Of a stretch of DNA of 64,000 bases, positions 11,413-23,329 are shown piece after piece. The position numbers and the translations under genes were made by a program. This stretch comes from Mytilus edulis (Eukaryota; Mollusca; Bivalvia; Mytilida; Mytilidae), in assembly GCF_963676685.1 (NCBI RefSeq), contig NC_092348.1:25829386-25893385 (forward strand), written 5' to 3'. The notes below the pieces were generated by a model, which saw only the letters and a list, made by a program, of their open reading frames with translations, did not search any database and was not told the origin of the DNA. Numbering within the stretch: the first letter of the stretch is position 1; each line of letters opens with the position of its first letter.

Positions 11413-14339
11413 TGTTAATGCATTTGACAAATTTGAGATAATTACATTAAAACTGTTTTATCAAAACTAATTTCTCTTAAAAACAAGAAAGGAGAATCAC
11501 ATTTTTAAAAAACATATATACAATACAGAAACAGCCAGTTAATAACACTAAAATATACAACTTCTATGTTAATTAGAAATAGTTGTCTCATATATTATTC
11601 GCTAAGACAACTCAAATAAAAGATTACTTTCTATATAATAAACTATTTTATCATATACTTGTATAAAATATTACTAAAATTTTACAGTTCAATAACATTT
11701 GAAAATATCAAAAGGCTATGAAAGGATTACTAGGTTTATTGATCAGATTCATAAGAAACTCCATAGCGGGCTGATAAAGGTACCTTTATTGACTGCTTCC
11801 GGAATGTTATCACATGCCTTTCCGTTAATTTCCGTGACGTTTATCACATGCAACTTCGTGCATTTCCGGAAATTTGTTTGAAACGACAACAGAACGCGGA
11901 AAACGGCAAGTGATAAGACTTTTCACAAAATGGTTGAGGAGCAAAAATAAATTAAGTTAAAAATGTTTTGAAAGACGTAAATGAGGTGACAATATTATTG
12001 AAGAACATGATAGTTGATGTGATAAGATAAATCAAATGCTTGTAATATCAATAAAAAAAAGTTAAAGATAAGATTTTTTTTGGTTGTAGGCTGTAAATAT
12101 TATCTGAAAGCGCAAAGACAAACAAAATAAAATTTTAATAGTTCTTGTCTGTATTTCTTCTGCTGAAGTATATGATAAAAAGATAATTACATGTCATTTT
12201 TCATATCAGACCCTTTATCGGCCCTCGTTCATGATATTAGCCCTCGAGCCTGCGGCTCTTGGGCTGATATCATAACCTTGGGCCGATAAAGGGTCTGATA
12301 TGAAAAATGACATGTAATAATCTATACGTATTAACACAATGTTCTGTTTTAACGCCTATACAGCGTTTTAATGTTGATATGTGGTGTAAAAGACATCAAG
12401 AGACAGTGTGTTAATAAAAATAGAAATATTAGATAATATGAAACAAAAGTCTCAGGCTCAGGTGTTAAGTAAAACCTATCGTCGTTATGTAATAGGAAAA
12501 TATTTTCATACGCAGCTGGAACAGTTCTTAATAAAAGAATGTATGCCCCATATACGAACAAAGAGATGATTAATTCTACGTCATTACATGTCATTAGTTT
12601 TCTATCATAAAAAGGGGCTCTTTGAGAATTAAAAATAAGTTTTATATATAGATGTGTTGAAAATTTTAAGGCTTGCATTGTAGTCTGTTCAAACTAAAAC
12701 GTTTAAATAATAATTAAAAGAAGTAAATACATTTTCTGATATTCAATGTGTTTTCAAATGCTTAATGTAAGAATTGGATGATGTACGATTGCCAATGAAG
12801 TAACTCTCCACAAGACACAAAATGACTCGTTTAGGACTAGTGAAACTTCCATGCATATTTCCCTATTATTTTTCTTTTCATCAATTGATTTATTAATTAC
12901 TTTGTTTTAGAAAAATAGGCAGATTGCAATAAGATAACAATATTTCATATGACAAGAATCAATAATATTTTACTGACAATTTTTTCCTTGTTCACAACAG
13001 TTAAGCATATAGTAATCGTGCCTCGACAGCCAAGTGCTGAAGTTAAAATATACATGATAACATATTGTGATACAAAGGAGTCATAATTTCAAATACAACT
13101 AAATCGTTTTATTCACATTGGGTTCAGCTTAGACGTTATATTAACCAAATGAGTGTTCAAAATATCATTATCAAGTATACGAGATATCATTGGATTGTTT
13201 TATGTTTTATATTTTTATTTCTCTACGGGTCGCATAATGGGTTAGGGAACGACCTTTTAACTTCAAGGGGGTTATGGTTTCGTCCTAAAAATATATTCTG
13301 CTCCCCAATTTGATGAAGAAAAAATATTCTGATCAGGCAAATGACCTAAAAACTATTCTGAATGCAGATTTCCCCCTTACCTTATAGTGTTAAATTGTTG
13401 AGAAAAATAATGTAATTGATAGCGTCGAAAAAACTAAATAAATTTGTTTTAAATAAAATACACCCCCTACCCACCACCATCTACCTCTCCCCTTTTTTTA
13501 TTTAAAATGGTTTCTCCCTTATGGAAAACAATCTTTGCTACCATCTACGTCTTTATGTCTTATTGGCAATCATACCACATCTCTTCGATATACATTGGCA
13601 ACCATACCACATCTCCTCATGCAGTGTGTCTATTTTTTTCATTTCTTCAATTTGGACATGATCCCTGTATTTAATCGACTTCTAATAATCCGACCTCGTG
13701 GTTTATTAAATCTCATTAAACGTAGTATCATGACTAATTGCATGGTGTTATTAGAATATTAACCCACCTTCTAGTTTCGCTTATCGATCTTGATCTCATT
13801 AAAAAAATAAAAACCCGACAAAAGAAGTGTATTGATGGCCTTTGTATATATGGGTTCATTATCTTCACTGTTGGGTTCAATCGGGGGGTTTAGGAATGAA
13901 TCAGGCTCTAGTTAAAGATGATTGGTATATGCTATATAGATAGCATCTTTATTTAGTATTCAATTTGAAGCGGTAAATATTTGTTTTTACCTATATGATC
14001 CAATGGTCATGTGAAAGAAAGAAAATGAAATTAACACTCAGACAATGTCATGCTTCTGAAAAATAAAAAAAATATTTGGTACATGCATGTTGTCCTTTCA
14101 TCTCTCTGTATCTGTTGAACCAGTGTAATAAGAACGATACAAATGAATTATGTGTTTGTTTCCTTGTAAGGAGAAAAGATATTTCAAGACATTGTATCGT
14201 TATGGTAATCTAATTTGAAACAAGTTTTAGTCAATAACTGGACAATGTACATTTAAAGTATACGAAATAAATACCATAAATGTCATTTAGCATTTTGTAT
14301 TTATTCTATACCAATTCCTTTCATTAATTATTTTTACAG
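11413..14339. other. Non-coding flank upstream of the cyclase gene
   Basis: No coding frame is recognisable. It contains the hairpin at 12,186-12,318, a fragment at 13,320-13,450 repeated in diverged form at 31,325-31,435, and a doubled CATACCACATCT tail motif at 13,555-13,615. A 5' UTR exon of the cyclase gene could lie here, but I cannot place one. The sequence TTTTTACAG just before 14,340 looks like a splice acceptor. Confidence 0.5.
12186..12318. repeat. Near-perfect hairpin repeat
   Basis: ATTACATGTCATTTTTCATA followed by TCAGACCCTTTATCGGCCC is mirrored by GGGCCGATAAAGGGTCTGA and TATGAAAAATGACATGTAAT. The loop is about 55 bp, itself containing AGCCCTCGAGCC and GGCTCTTGGGCT. With arms of about 39 bp this is a foldback/MITE-type repeat, not a gene hairpin. 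Confidence 0.85.
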
Positions 14340-14375
14340 ACAGCAAAAAATCAGATGCCAAAACAATTTTGAGAA

Positions 14376-17300
14376 ATGATGAAAAGCGGGAAAATAAGTC
14401 CAGAGTGGCGGTTAGATTTTGGATCCAAAGCGTCGAGCGTTGGTAACGAGAGTGACCGAAAGATACTTAGCACTGTAATAGAAGAAAATAGTGCATCTAC
14501 TATAAAGAGACTTTGCAAGCACTGGAAAATGTTCGTTGTCATCATCGTACCTATCTCAGCAATGCTAATGCTGTCTTCGTTCTCTTTAAGTCGAGCGTCT
14601 GAAATCCGACAAAGTACATCTACAGCTATAGAGAGTATTAACTACAGTCTTAAGATCAGTGATTTGGTAAAACATATTCAAAGAGAACGAGGTATGTCTA
14701 CATCCTTCATATGGGCATCAAACTTTTCATCTTCTATATTAGATCAACTTCATGTACTTAGACAAGAAACGAATACTAGTTTGTGGAATGTAAACTGGCC
14801 TGGCGTTGGTATTTCTATTCAGAACACTCAATGGTCAGTTGATGACTTAATATTTTCCTTAAACAGACATAGACAGGATGTAGATATTAGATCTATAGAT
14901 ATCGTGTATAATTTAGACTTTTATACAACACTAACAAACGCTTTATTGAAGTATATTTCCCAGTCTTTAACTCCACCGGATAACGCTGCTGTGCAGATGT
15001 TAATTGTGGCTAGTGGCGCTTTGTTATCGATGACAGATGACAGAGGCATACAGAGAGCTCTTGGGACGACATTTTTTACGTCATGTGGGTGGCCATCTAA
15101 AGATATAGAGACAAATTATAAGTCATTGCAGGGAAGGTCATCTGCATTTTTAGACACGGCTATGTATCATGATAGAAAGATTGAAATACAGCTTACAGAG
15201 CACAAACAAAGCTCGGCAAATTTGTCAAATTTTATCAATGCTCATGATTCATTTCAATTATTCATGGAGTATGAAAATATTTGCAGTTCTACTTCACTAC
15301 CTGAGAGAGAAGCTTACAGTATAGAATGGTTTAGCAATATGACAGTGTTTATTGATATCTTCTTCGAAATTCGTGAGTCTATCAATAAAGAGATACGATC
15401 CGGTCTAAAAGAACTACAATCGATCGCACAATTTGAGTTTACACTTTTTCTGTCCACTTTAATAGTTGCTTTATCACTTAGTGGTATCTTGTCCACTTGG
15501 TATATGTACTGCATTGCCACACTCACTGGAAACTTGTCAAAGTATGCTAGTAAAGTCAAGCGGAAAAGTGACGAGCTAGCACAGGAGAAGAAAAAGACTG
15601 ATAACCTACTTTATCAGATGTTACCAAAGAAAATTGCTAATATCTTGAAAACAGGGAATACTTCTGATGCTGAACATTTCAATGAAGTCACGATATACTT
15701 TAGTGATATCGTTGGTTTTACCACAATTGGAGTTCAAAGTCAACCACTAGACATTGTTAACCTACTCAACGATTTATACAGGTACTATTAATAGTATTTA
15801 TATATGATTTAATCTATCATAATGAATAAGAATTCTAGGAACCAGAACAAAAGTTCATATATAATTTTCTAAATAGTATACGTAATAGCCTATACTTAAG
15901 TCAATAGAAACAAATTGTTTTCATTAAAATCATCACTAAATCATATCCAAGTTTATGTTAAATATGCTACGGCGTTTCGACTGAGATTTTATTCTTTCCT
16001 TTTTCCTTTTTCAAAAGAGAAAGACCTTACTGTATTTCTTCTGTTTATTATTAGGTCTTTCCACTTTTCTGTGGAAAGACCTATTGATTTTCTTCTGATT
16101 ATTTTTTTTTCTTCCGCCAAATTTTGTTCTTGCGATAAACATTTGTTTCGCAATATGTCGCTTAGATATTTGGTATATGATATCGAACAGTTTATGCGCT
16201 TTTGGAATTTACCCTGCGTAACCGAATACTTTTCTTTGTAGGAGTTATCTCCCCAAACACTGTTTTCCTTGTGATCACGACTCCTTCGCAACCGTAAAAG
16301 ATTACGACAAATTTATTTTATAAAATTGCTCGTTATATCCTTCGCATGATTTGTCCAATTTCGACCGAAGCAATATGAACGCTCCATATGAGAGTTATTT
16401 CCCCTTTTGTATTTAAATTTTGAAATGTATTTTAAACTGGAACACCATAAGTGATAGAGACCTAGGATATTTTGATTTGAGGTCCTTGGTCCAAAAAAAT
16501 GAAAATTAGGTCAAGGGTCAAAGATCAAGGTCATATTCTAACTTTTGAATTAGGCTTATTTCCACTCATTTCCAAAAACCGTATTAGATATCGACAAATT
16601 ATTTTGACTAACTTGTTAGTTGCGACATGTCGTAACTTAATAATTTTAGTTGAAAGGGTGCATAGACAATGAATGGGAGTTTTTGCCCCTATCATATCTA
16701 AAATTATGTGTAAAGTGATATAACTTATTAACCATACATATTAGAGACCTAGGGTCTTTTGATTTGAGATCCTCAATTTGTGATCTTGACAATTGAGGTC
16801 AAGGTCATAGGTTAATTTGAGGTTCTAGATTTTGACCTTTGCTTTAAATTCATATCTATACATCATAAAGCCATATGAACTGACATTTTAGACTGATTTT
16901 TAATATTTTAATATCAAAATAGATATTAACTGGTGGAAAGACCTTCAATTGTTCTCTGAACAATTGGTTTTTAATTATTATTCTTTTTCCGCCAAACTAT
17001 GACGAAGTTAGCCTCCGTAACCGTAAGACGTGTCGCTTTCATGTTCACACTTTGTATCGGTGTCATGAATACCTATCCGGAACTCACCCTTTGAGTCAAA
17101 ATATTTTGTCGGTTTGGAGTAATCCCACCGAAACCCAAAAACCTTGTTATCATTCCAACACCGTAACCGTAATAGGTAGAAAAAAAAACAAAGGATGAAA
17201 TTTGTTCAGGACCAGACCCTGGTTCTTCGTTACATTTGGATCGAAAAGATTCAACGACTCATTGGTAGGGTTATGCCCCTATTAGAATTAACCGGTGTCG

Positions 17301-20300
17301 GTTGGCCACCAAAACTCAGAAACCGTAAGTCGTAGACACCTAGGATCTTCACCATTCATCATCAATTCATGTGACTATGAAAAATATCTCAAGGTCAAAT
17401 GTGTATGTTGACCTTGACCTTTGACCTAACACCTTGTTATCAGAACATCTCAGAAACCATTATACTTACAGAAGTTTTGAATAGTGGAAAATGTTTGGGT
17501 CATTAAGGTGCAACTTTGTTACATTTGACCGAAGAGATTTGACCTTTCTGTAAGGGGCATAACCCCTGATTTAGGTTTCTGAAAAGACAAAATCAGCTTT
17601 TACTATATAACCAAAGGTCCTAGACCCATGGGGTCTTCAGCAATGATATTGGGGACTTATGACCTTGACAAAGGTCACAAGGTCAAAGGTCAAGGTCATG
17701 TCCCAGATAGCGAATTATGTGTTTTTGACCTTATTTAAAGGATTTTCAGTGTGTTTTCAAGCTTTTCAATACATTCTACGTCTATTGGAACATGTATTTT
17801 ACATTACAAAAGGAAAGACCTCTCAATTGTTCAAGAACAATTGACATTTTAATTAAGATTATATTTAAATAGGTTGTAGAAAAACTGTTATATTTCATCG
17901 TGTTCTTAAAAAAGGCTGTTCTTTTAGCCGATAGAAAAAGAATAGCATTATATATTTTACGATGACCGAATTTAAAAAGATAGAATAAGTATTATATCAA
18001 TTAAAGCGCGGACGACTCATATTTCTGTATGAGACTTTGTCTTAAATGAGAAATTTAATAAATGGCAAAAGACATTAAATTAAAATACAACCAAACTCCG
18101 AGGAATAATACAAACCGAAAGTCTTTAATCAAATGGTAAGATCAATAATAAAAGAATAGATCACACCAATCATGTATACTCCTGACTTGGTACGGGCATG
18201 TAATGGTGAATGGTGGATTAAACCTGCCTCTCACTTGTATGACAGTTACATAAAATTCTTTATATTGACAACAAAGTGTGAACAAAGTAACACGGGCATA
18301 ATAGGTAAAAACAATCAAAAATAGGAGTACAATAGTCTACATCATGTTTATAAGCTAAATCACTATAAAAACTAACACAATTCGGACGACTTAAAATAAC
18401 CAATGGAAGTTAAATACCAATCAATCCATTCATCTACTAAACCTGTCAATCATCCGTTTATCCACCCATTCATGAACTCACATATCCATTTATCAATGTA
18501 TCCATCCATCGATCCATCACACTATCCGTCCATCCTCTAAAAAAGTGAAAAAAAACTATAGTTGATGTTGGATGTTTACAAATCGCTAGTTTTTAAAACT
18601 TATTGTGTATGCCGCTGATTATAAGTAAATGGTTGTGTTGTAGAATGTGAAATTCGCCGGTTCAAAATCTAATGCATTCTGGGTAACGTTCTAAAAAATG
18701 TACACCAAAACGTCTTGATTGGTTAAACGCATCATTAAAAATGAAAATTAAACCAATGACGTGACGTTGTTTTCGTAATGATGTACGAAATTACCAATAA
18801 TCCTTTAGATTCTGAAACAGCTAGTAATAATTGATTCATTTTTTAAACTTCCCGCTAAAAGTGATAAACACTTACATAATCATAATTCTATTTACATTTT
18901 AGTTTGTTTGACGAATGTATAGATAAGTATGATGTTTATAAAGTAGAAACGATTGGAGATGCCTACATGGTTGCCAGTGGTGTACCGACACATAACGGAG
19001 GGAAACATGCACCAGAAATAGCATCAATGGCCCTAAGAATCCGACAGGAAGTCAACGGTTATACTATACCACACATGCCGGGTAGAGCTCTGCAGATAAG
19101 GATTGGAGTACATTCAGGTTGGTTATAAAAATAACTTTGATCAAATTGGCATGTGTATACCCCGTATGCGATAATAAAGGAGGATGATGCTTTCCGGCAT
19201 GTGCATTCTTCCGCCCGTCTTGTATTAGGTTAAGGTTCTGATTAACGATAGATTATACTTTTGGTTTTGGACAGTGTGTCTTTAATTAAGAATTGAATGC
19301 TTCTTTTTGTAAATTTTAGGAATGTCAAAACGTTGACCGATGTACGTTTGTATGAAACGCTTCATTCTGAAAATGTGCGCAAGGTCAAAGCTTTAACAAC
19401 TTTTTTAAACTAAAAGAAGTATTCAATACATATTATTTACAGTTTTGTTTTGATAGGATTCAGGAAAACATCAAGTTTTTTTCTTTTATTTACTTGTGCA
19501 TTTTTTGGTGGAACTCGTTAAATTTCATTTTGAAATGAAAGTTGCTTTCAGAAAATTGTGAGATTCCTGTTAGCCAACTAAAATAGCGTATTATAATATA
19601 ACATGCATGTTATGTAATTATATCAACTTAAAACTTGATACACGTGTTCAGTGTGATGAGAACAGTTTCGGTAATGTCGAAATAGGTTTTCTTGTTTACT
19701 TGTTAATGAGTATGGTTACAACGAAAATCTCATACATAATTATAAAAGTGCATTAAAATTGACATCTAGGTATGAATTTAAGAATTGATAGCTTCTTTTT
19801 ATTAATTTTTTGGGGTGAAAAAGATTTGAACGAAGTACATTTTGTATGAAGAGCGGATCGAAGCGCTTCATTCTAAAAATGTACGCAAGGTCATCGCTTT
19901 TACAACCCTATAACATTACTAAAAGAAGCATTCAATACTTATAATAACATTTTTTTTATATGATCATGAAAACACGTTTTCTGTCAAGTTTTTTTTTTAT
20001 CTTATTTACATGTGAACTTTATTTTGGAAGCTCGTGTCAATATAAATATTATTACATTTGATATGGAAATGAAGGTTGATTTCAGAATGACACGAGCTTG
20101 CAGTTTGCCAATCAAAATAACGTATTACAATGAAACATACATGTACATGTTATGTAAATAAATTATAAAGTAATGTTTAGATTAAATAAACAGGAAGTTT
20201 ACTCATTGGTATTTCACCCTGGTTGCATAAAACTTTTAAGATTAATATCATTGGTAGATTTAAATGAAAGTAATGTAAAATACAAAATTGCTGTTGTTCA

Positions 20301-22306
20301 ATGCTTCTTTGTGTGCAAGCATTCGAATGTTATATATGTAGAGATATATGTAGGTGGTGCTGTCTGTTGGTTGTCCAACATTTTTACTAGGTCTTGTTAT
20401 ACATCGTATGTATTGTTTATGTATAAATATCTACATTGATATATTTTAGGACCATGTGTTGCTGGTGTTGTTGGTACTAAAATGCCGAGATATTGTTTGT
20501 TTGGAGACACTGTCAATACAGCATCGAGAATGGAGTCTAGTGGCATGGGTAAGACTTATCATCAATTTTCCTTCAAATTATGGATATACATAGAATTGTT
20601 TTCATAATGGTGTGGACAAGACCATTTCTCGACACACTCAGGTTGTCATTTGACTGGTTTAGATTAGATTAACGTTCCCCTGTAACGCTTAATTATCACA
20701 TCGCACTTTTTATAGACATTAAAACTGGGGTCGCCAAAGGTTCCCAAGGCTTAAAACAAATAATACAAAAAACTAGCAGAGGAATTAATCTTGTGTATCG
20801 AGTTTAATGTTGAACACTTAAACATTCTTGTTTCTTCTTATGCACATGCACTTTACTCTTTTATTCTATTTAAATCCCCATTGGAAGGCCTCTGACTGAC
20901 TGAACGATCGTAAAATCATTATTACCGATAGCCGATGACAAACAAGGTAAATGATATTAAGTAGTATTACCAACATAAGTATTGCGGTTGTCCACACTTT
21001 TTCGTGAATACCTCTAATTGGTTGAAAAATCGATAAATGGTGGAATAGAAATGCATAGCACAAAATCATTAATCGGACTTGTCAAGATCGAATGAAAGAA
21101 ACAGCGCTTTTACTTCTGTTTTCAATCTCAAAGTGCGGACTTTTTACTTAATTCTAAGCAAAAGCTCACTATTCATGGTCATTTTATTTTGGCCTCTGGT
21201 ATAACAGGGACATGGATATATGAGTAATGTGTACACTAGCAATTCAAGCGATCGTTATAATCATTGCAATTGATGTCTGTTTCATTTCAGGTGGAAGAAT
21301 ACACATAAGCTGTGTTACACAAGCTCTGTTAAACGATCATGGAAATTTTGTTACTGAGTTTAGAGGTATCATTGATGTTAAGGTAACTTATCTTGTTCTT
21401 TGTATGTGTCTTTTTTGATAAGGCGAAGTATCCTTCACTGAGCAAAACAAACTTGCTACTCTGATTTCAAAATTTAGATTGCAAGATATGGTATATGATT
21501 GCAAATTTGTCTACTATGATCCACCAAACACAAAAAAAAACCAATGATGTAAAGAACTAAAGAGCAAGTTAGGTGTCTTGCTTTTATGGTTGATTTTTTT
21601 CTCCAGACTAAACTTTCTATAGCTTGTACTTCGATGTACACAGAGGTCGAGCATTTCACCCGTAGTCTTATAGTAATTTCTAGTTGTCGGTAATGATCAG
21701 CCAATGATGAAATGTGGAATCCCTGTGGTAATCTCTAGTTGTATATAATGGACGACATGTGCAGCAAGGTGAAAATCTATAAAAGATGGCATGATTTGTT
21801 CCGTTCAAGTCGGCAAGAATACTTTTAACAGGAACATGTCAGACAAGTACAAAAGAAATCTAGGGATATTACAAATATTTGTAACGTATATAGGTACATC
21901 AATTCATACAAAGGGAAAAGGAAATTATATAATCGATCTAAAATTTTAGCTTATTATATAAAACATTACGATCTTATATGTTTTCATACTTGTATTTGTT
22001 TCAATTTAAAGTTACATGTGAGGAGAATTATAGACATAACAGTTTGGTTTTAACAGGTATAAGTATTTATAATCTTTGGTCGGCGTTGTATTGCTGATGC
22101 GCAAAAAGAAACTTCTATTCTCCGACATTTAACCCGAATCTTTCAACTAATCTGAGAATCTAGGGTGGAGACGACAGAATTTTTTTTAATGAAATTATAC
22201 ACTAATGTTTTTCAAATATTTGCAGGGAAAGGGGCCAATGGCTACATATTGGTTAGAGAGGTTGAAAATTGAAGAACCTGTAAAAGTAGTTTCAATGTTT
22301 CTTTGA
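14376..22306 (+). CDS. NIT-domain transmembrane guanylate cyclase (5 exons)
   Basis: Predicted plasma-membrane receptor making cGMP from GTP. Coding exons are 14,376-15,781, 18,903-19,117, 20,450-20,548, 21,291-21,382 and 22,226-22,306. All introns are GT-AG and phases match, giving 630 residues. An in-frame TGA lies at 14,370, so the ATG at 14,376 (or the next codon) is the start. A short cytosolic N-terminus is followed by TM1 (about 52-71), an extracellular NIT-like domain with [11 protein letters not shown] (101-111), TM2 (about 353-378), and a charged linker with [14 protein letters not shown]. The class III cyclase domain starts at about 435. FSDIVGFT (442-449) and [10 protein letters not shown] carry metal-binding and guanine-recognition residues; [15 protein letters not shown] carries the guanine-specificity Cys and transition-state Asn/Arg. 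There is no kinase-homology domain, unlike natriuretic-peptide receptors. NIT domains are proposed nitrate/nitrite sensors in bacteria; that ligand is inference here. A possible AATAAA polyadenylation signal lies at 22,955. Confidence 0.93.
16052..17850. repeat. Two adjacent copies of a GGAAAGACCT-ended repeat
   Basis: A hairpin TAGGTCTTTCCAC ... GTGGAAAGACCTA opens the block at 16,052-16,083. GGAAAGACCT followed by an inverted CAATTGTTC/GAACAATTG pair occurs at about 16,935 and again at 17,811. After each start a T-rich tract leads to TTCCGCCAAA. The spacing suggests two diverged copies of about 0.9 kb. GACCTTGACC/AAGGTCAAGGTCA motifs recur inside. Confidence 0.65.
18085..18245 (+). repeat. 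Dispersed repeat, CTGAACTCCGAG family
   Basis: It contains CCAAACTCCGAGGAATAATA, GAAAGTCTTTAATCAAATGG and TGGTGGATTAAACCTG, in the same order as the copy at 6,103. It lies within intron 1. Confidence 0.65.
19118..20449 (+). repeat. Intron 2 of the cyclase gene with an internal direct duplication
   Basis: Two diverged direct copies, about 19,275-19,620 and 19,775-20,165, share the same block order: a TTAAGAATTG start, GCTTCTTTTT, a TTTGTATGAA block, CGCTTCATTCT, an ACGCAAGGTCA-like block, CTAAAAGAAG, ATTCAATAC, and a CATGTTATGTAA-type end. This is a tandem duplication or two insertions of one repeat. No coding frame is recognisable. Confidence 0.7.
20549..22225 (+). other. Introns 3 and 4 of the cyclase gene, around exon 4
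   Basis: Intron 3 (20,549-21,290) starts GTAAGA and ends TTTCAG. Intron 4 (21,383-22,225) starts GTAACT and ends TTGCAG. Exon 4 (21,291-21,382) lies between them and is part of the cyclase entry. Apart from that exon I see no repeat family or gene here. Confidence 0.8.
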
Positions 22307-23329
22307 AAGTCTCATGGTGATAACATCGTAAAGTCTCAGGGATTGGACAATGATTGACATTTCAAGAAAAACAAAGTTGTATAGAAACCAAAGATAGCTC
22401 AATGTTTCTATATGTAGGATGAACAAGAACACTGCCAGACAATCGCCTAATCATGTGTAATATTTACACCATTTGTGTCTTATTATTGTATTTGCTTTTT
22501 TATGCGTAACGTTACACATTTTATATTTCCTCCCATGGTAAAGACATTAAAATGTCTCGAAATGCTCGAATTATACAAAAGTAGTTACGGTAGACTGTAA
22601 ATATGCTTATTAATAATACAAAATTACGTGAAATTGAATTAATTTTGATACATAGATGAGAATACGTATGTGCAGATTCAAACAAATATTTAATAGAATT
22701 GTCGATATATAATTTGAATTTTTTCATAATGACTTTACAAGATCAAAGATTATACCATATGAATATGTGTGTACATATAACTTTTGCTAGATTTAAAACA
22801 TCTTGTAGATTTGCTAAATGTTTAGATGTGGGTTAATTTTTGCAGTATTCGCAAATTGCCATATCCAATCATTTGACCTTCAATTTTTATGGATATTTGT
22901 CGAACATAATTTTTACAACGAATCACATTAAAATGGATGAAAAATCTGTATATCAATAAAGTGAACAATCTTAGCCATTTGGATATTGAGTGACAGTTCA
23001 AAAAGGAAAGCTTTTTCAAGGACTCGATTGCCATTACTTTTTAAGTTTACTGGCGACGCGTTATCTCCTAAATTTAAGTATATTTTGACAAAGACATAAC
23101 TGTATCTGAATATTTTCATGCATTATTGAAGCATAAGTAATCGTATCTTCAAATTCATAAAATGTATGGGATGTCATATATATAAATATGAAATCGAAAT
23201 GCAAAACTAGTATTTGATGGCTCTGTTATTGATTGAATGCAACACCTGGTCGTTTCGACTTCAGAAGGATACGCTTTAGTATCAGTGTAGTGTTTATTTT
23301 CATTCAAACCTGACCGAATTTAATCTTAC
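22307..23329. other. 3' flank of the cyclase gene
   Basis: AT-rich sequence without a recognisable coding frame. It probably includes the 3' UTR: candidate polyadenylation signals are ATTAAA near 22,547 and AATAAA at 22,955. I see nothing further. Confidence 0.5.

Larger units (their letters stand above)
15782..18902 (+). other. Intron 1 of the cyclase gene, repeat-filled
   Basis: This 3.1-kb intron interrupts the cyclase domain just after the LLNDLY segment. It starts GTACTA and ends TTTTAG. About 1.8 kb of it is the repeat at 16,052-17,850, followed by a CTGAACTCCGAG-family copy near 18,085 and a degenerate ATCC-type simple repeat at 18,420-18,535. No coding frame of its own is recognisable. 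Confidence 0.85.

Noticed and set aside
15915-16291. Open frames on both strands in cyclase intron 1
   Set aside because: They overlap the GGAAAGACCT-ended repeat, and the spliced cyclase frame passes over them.
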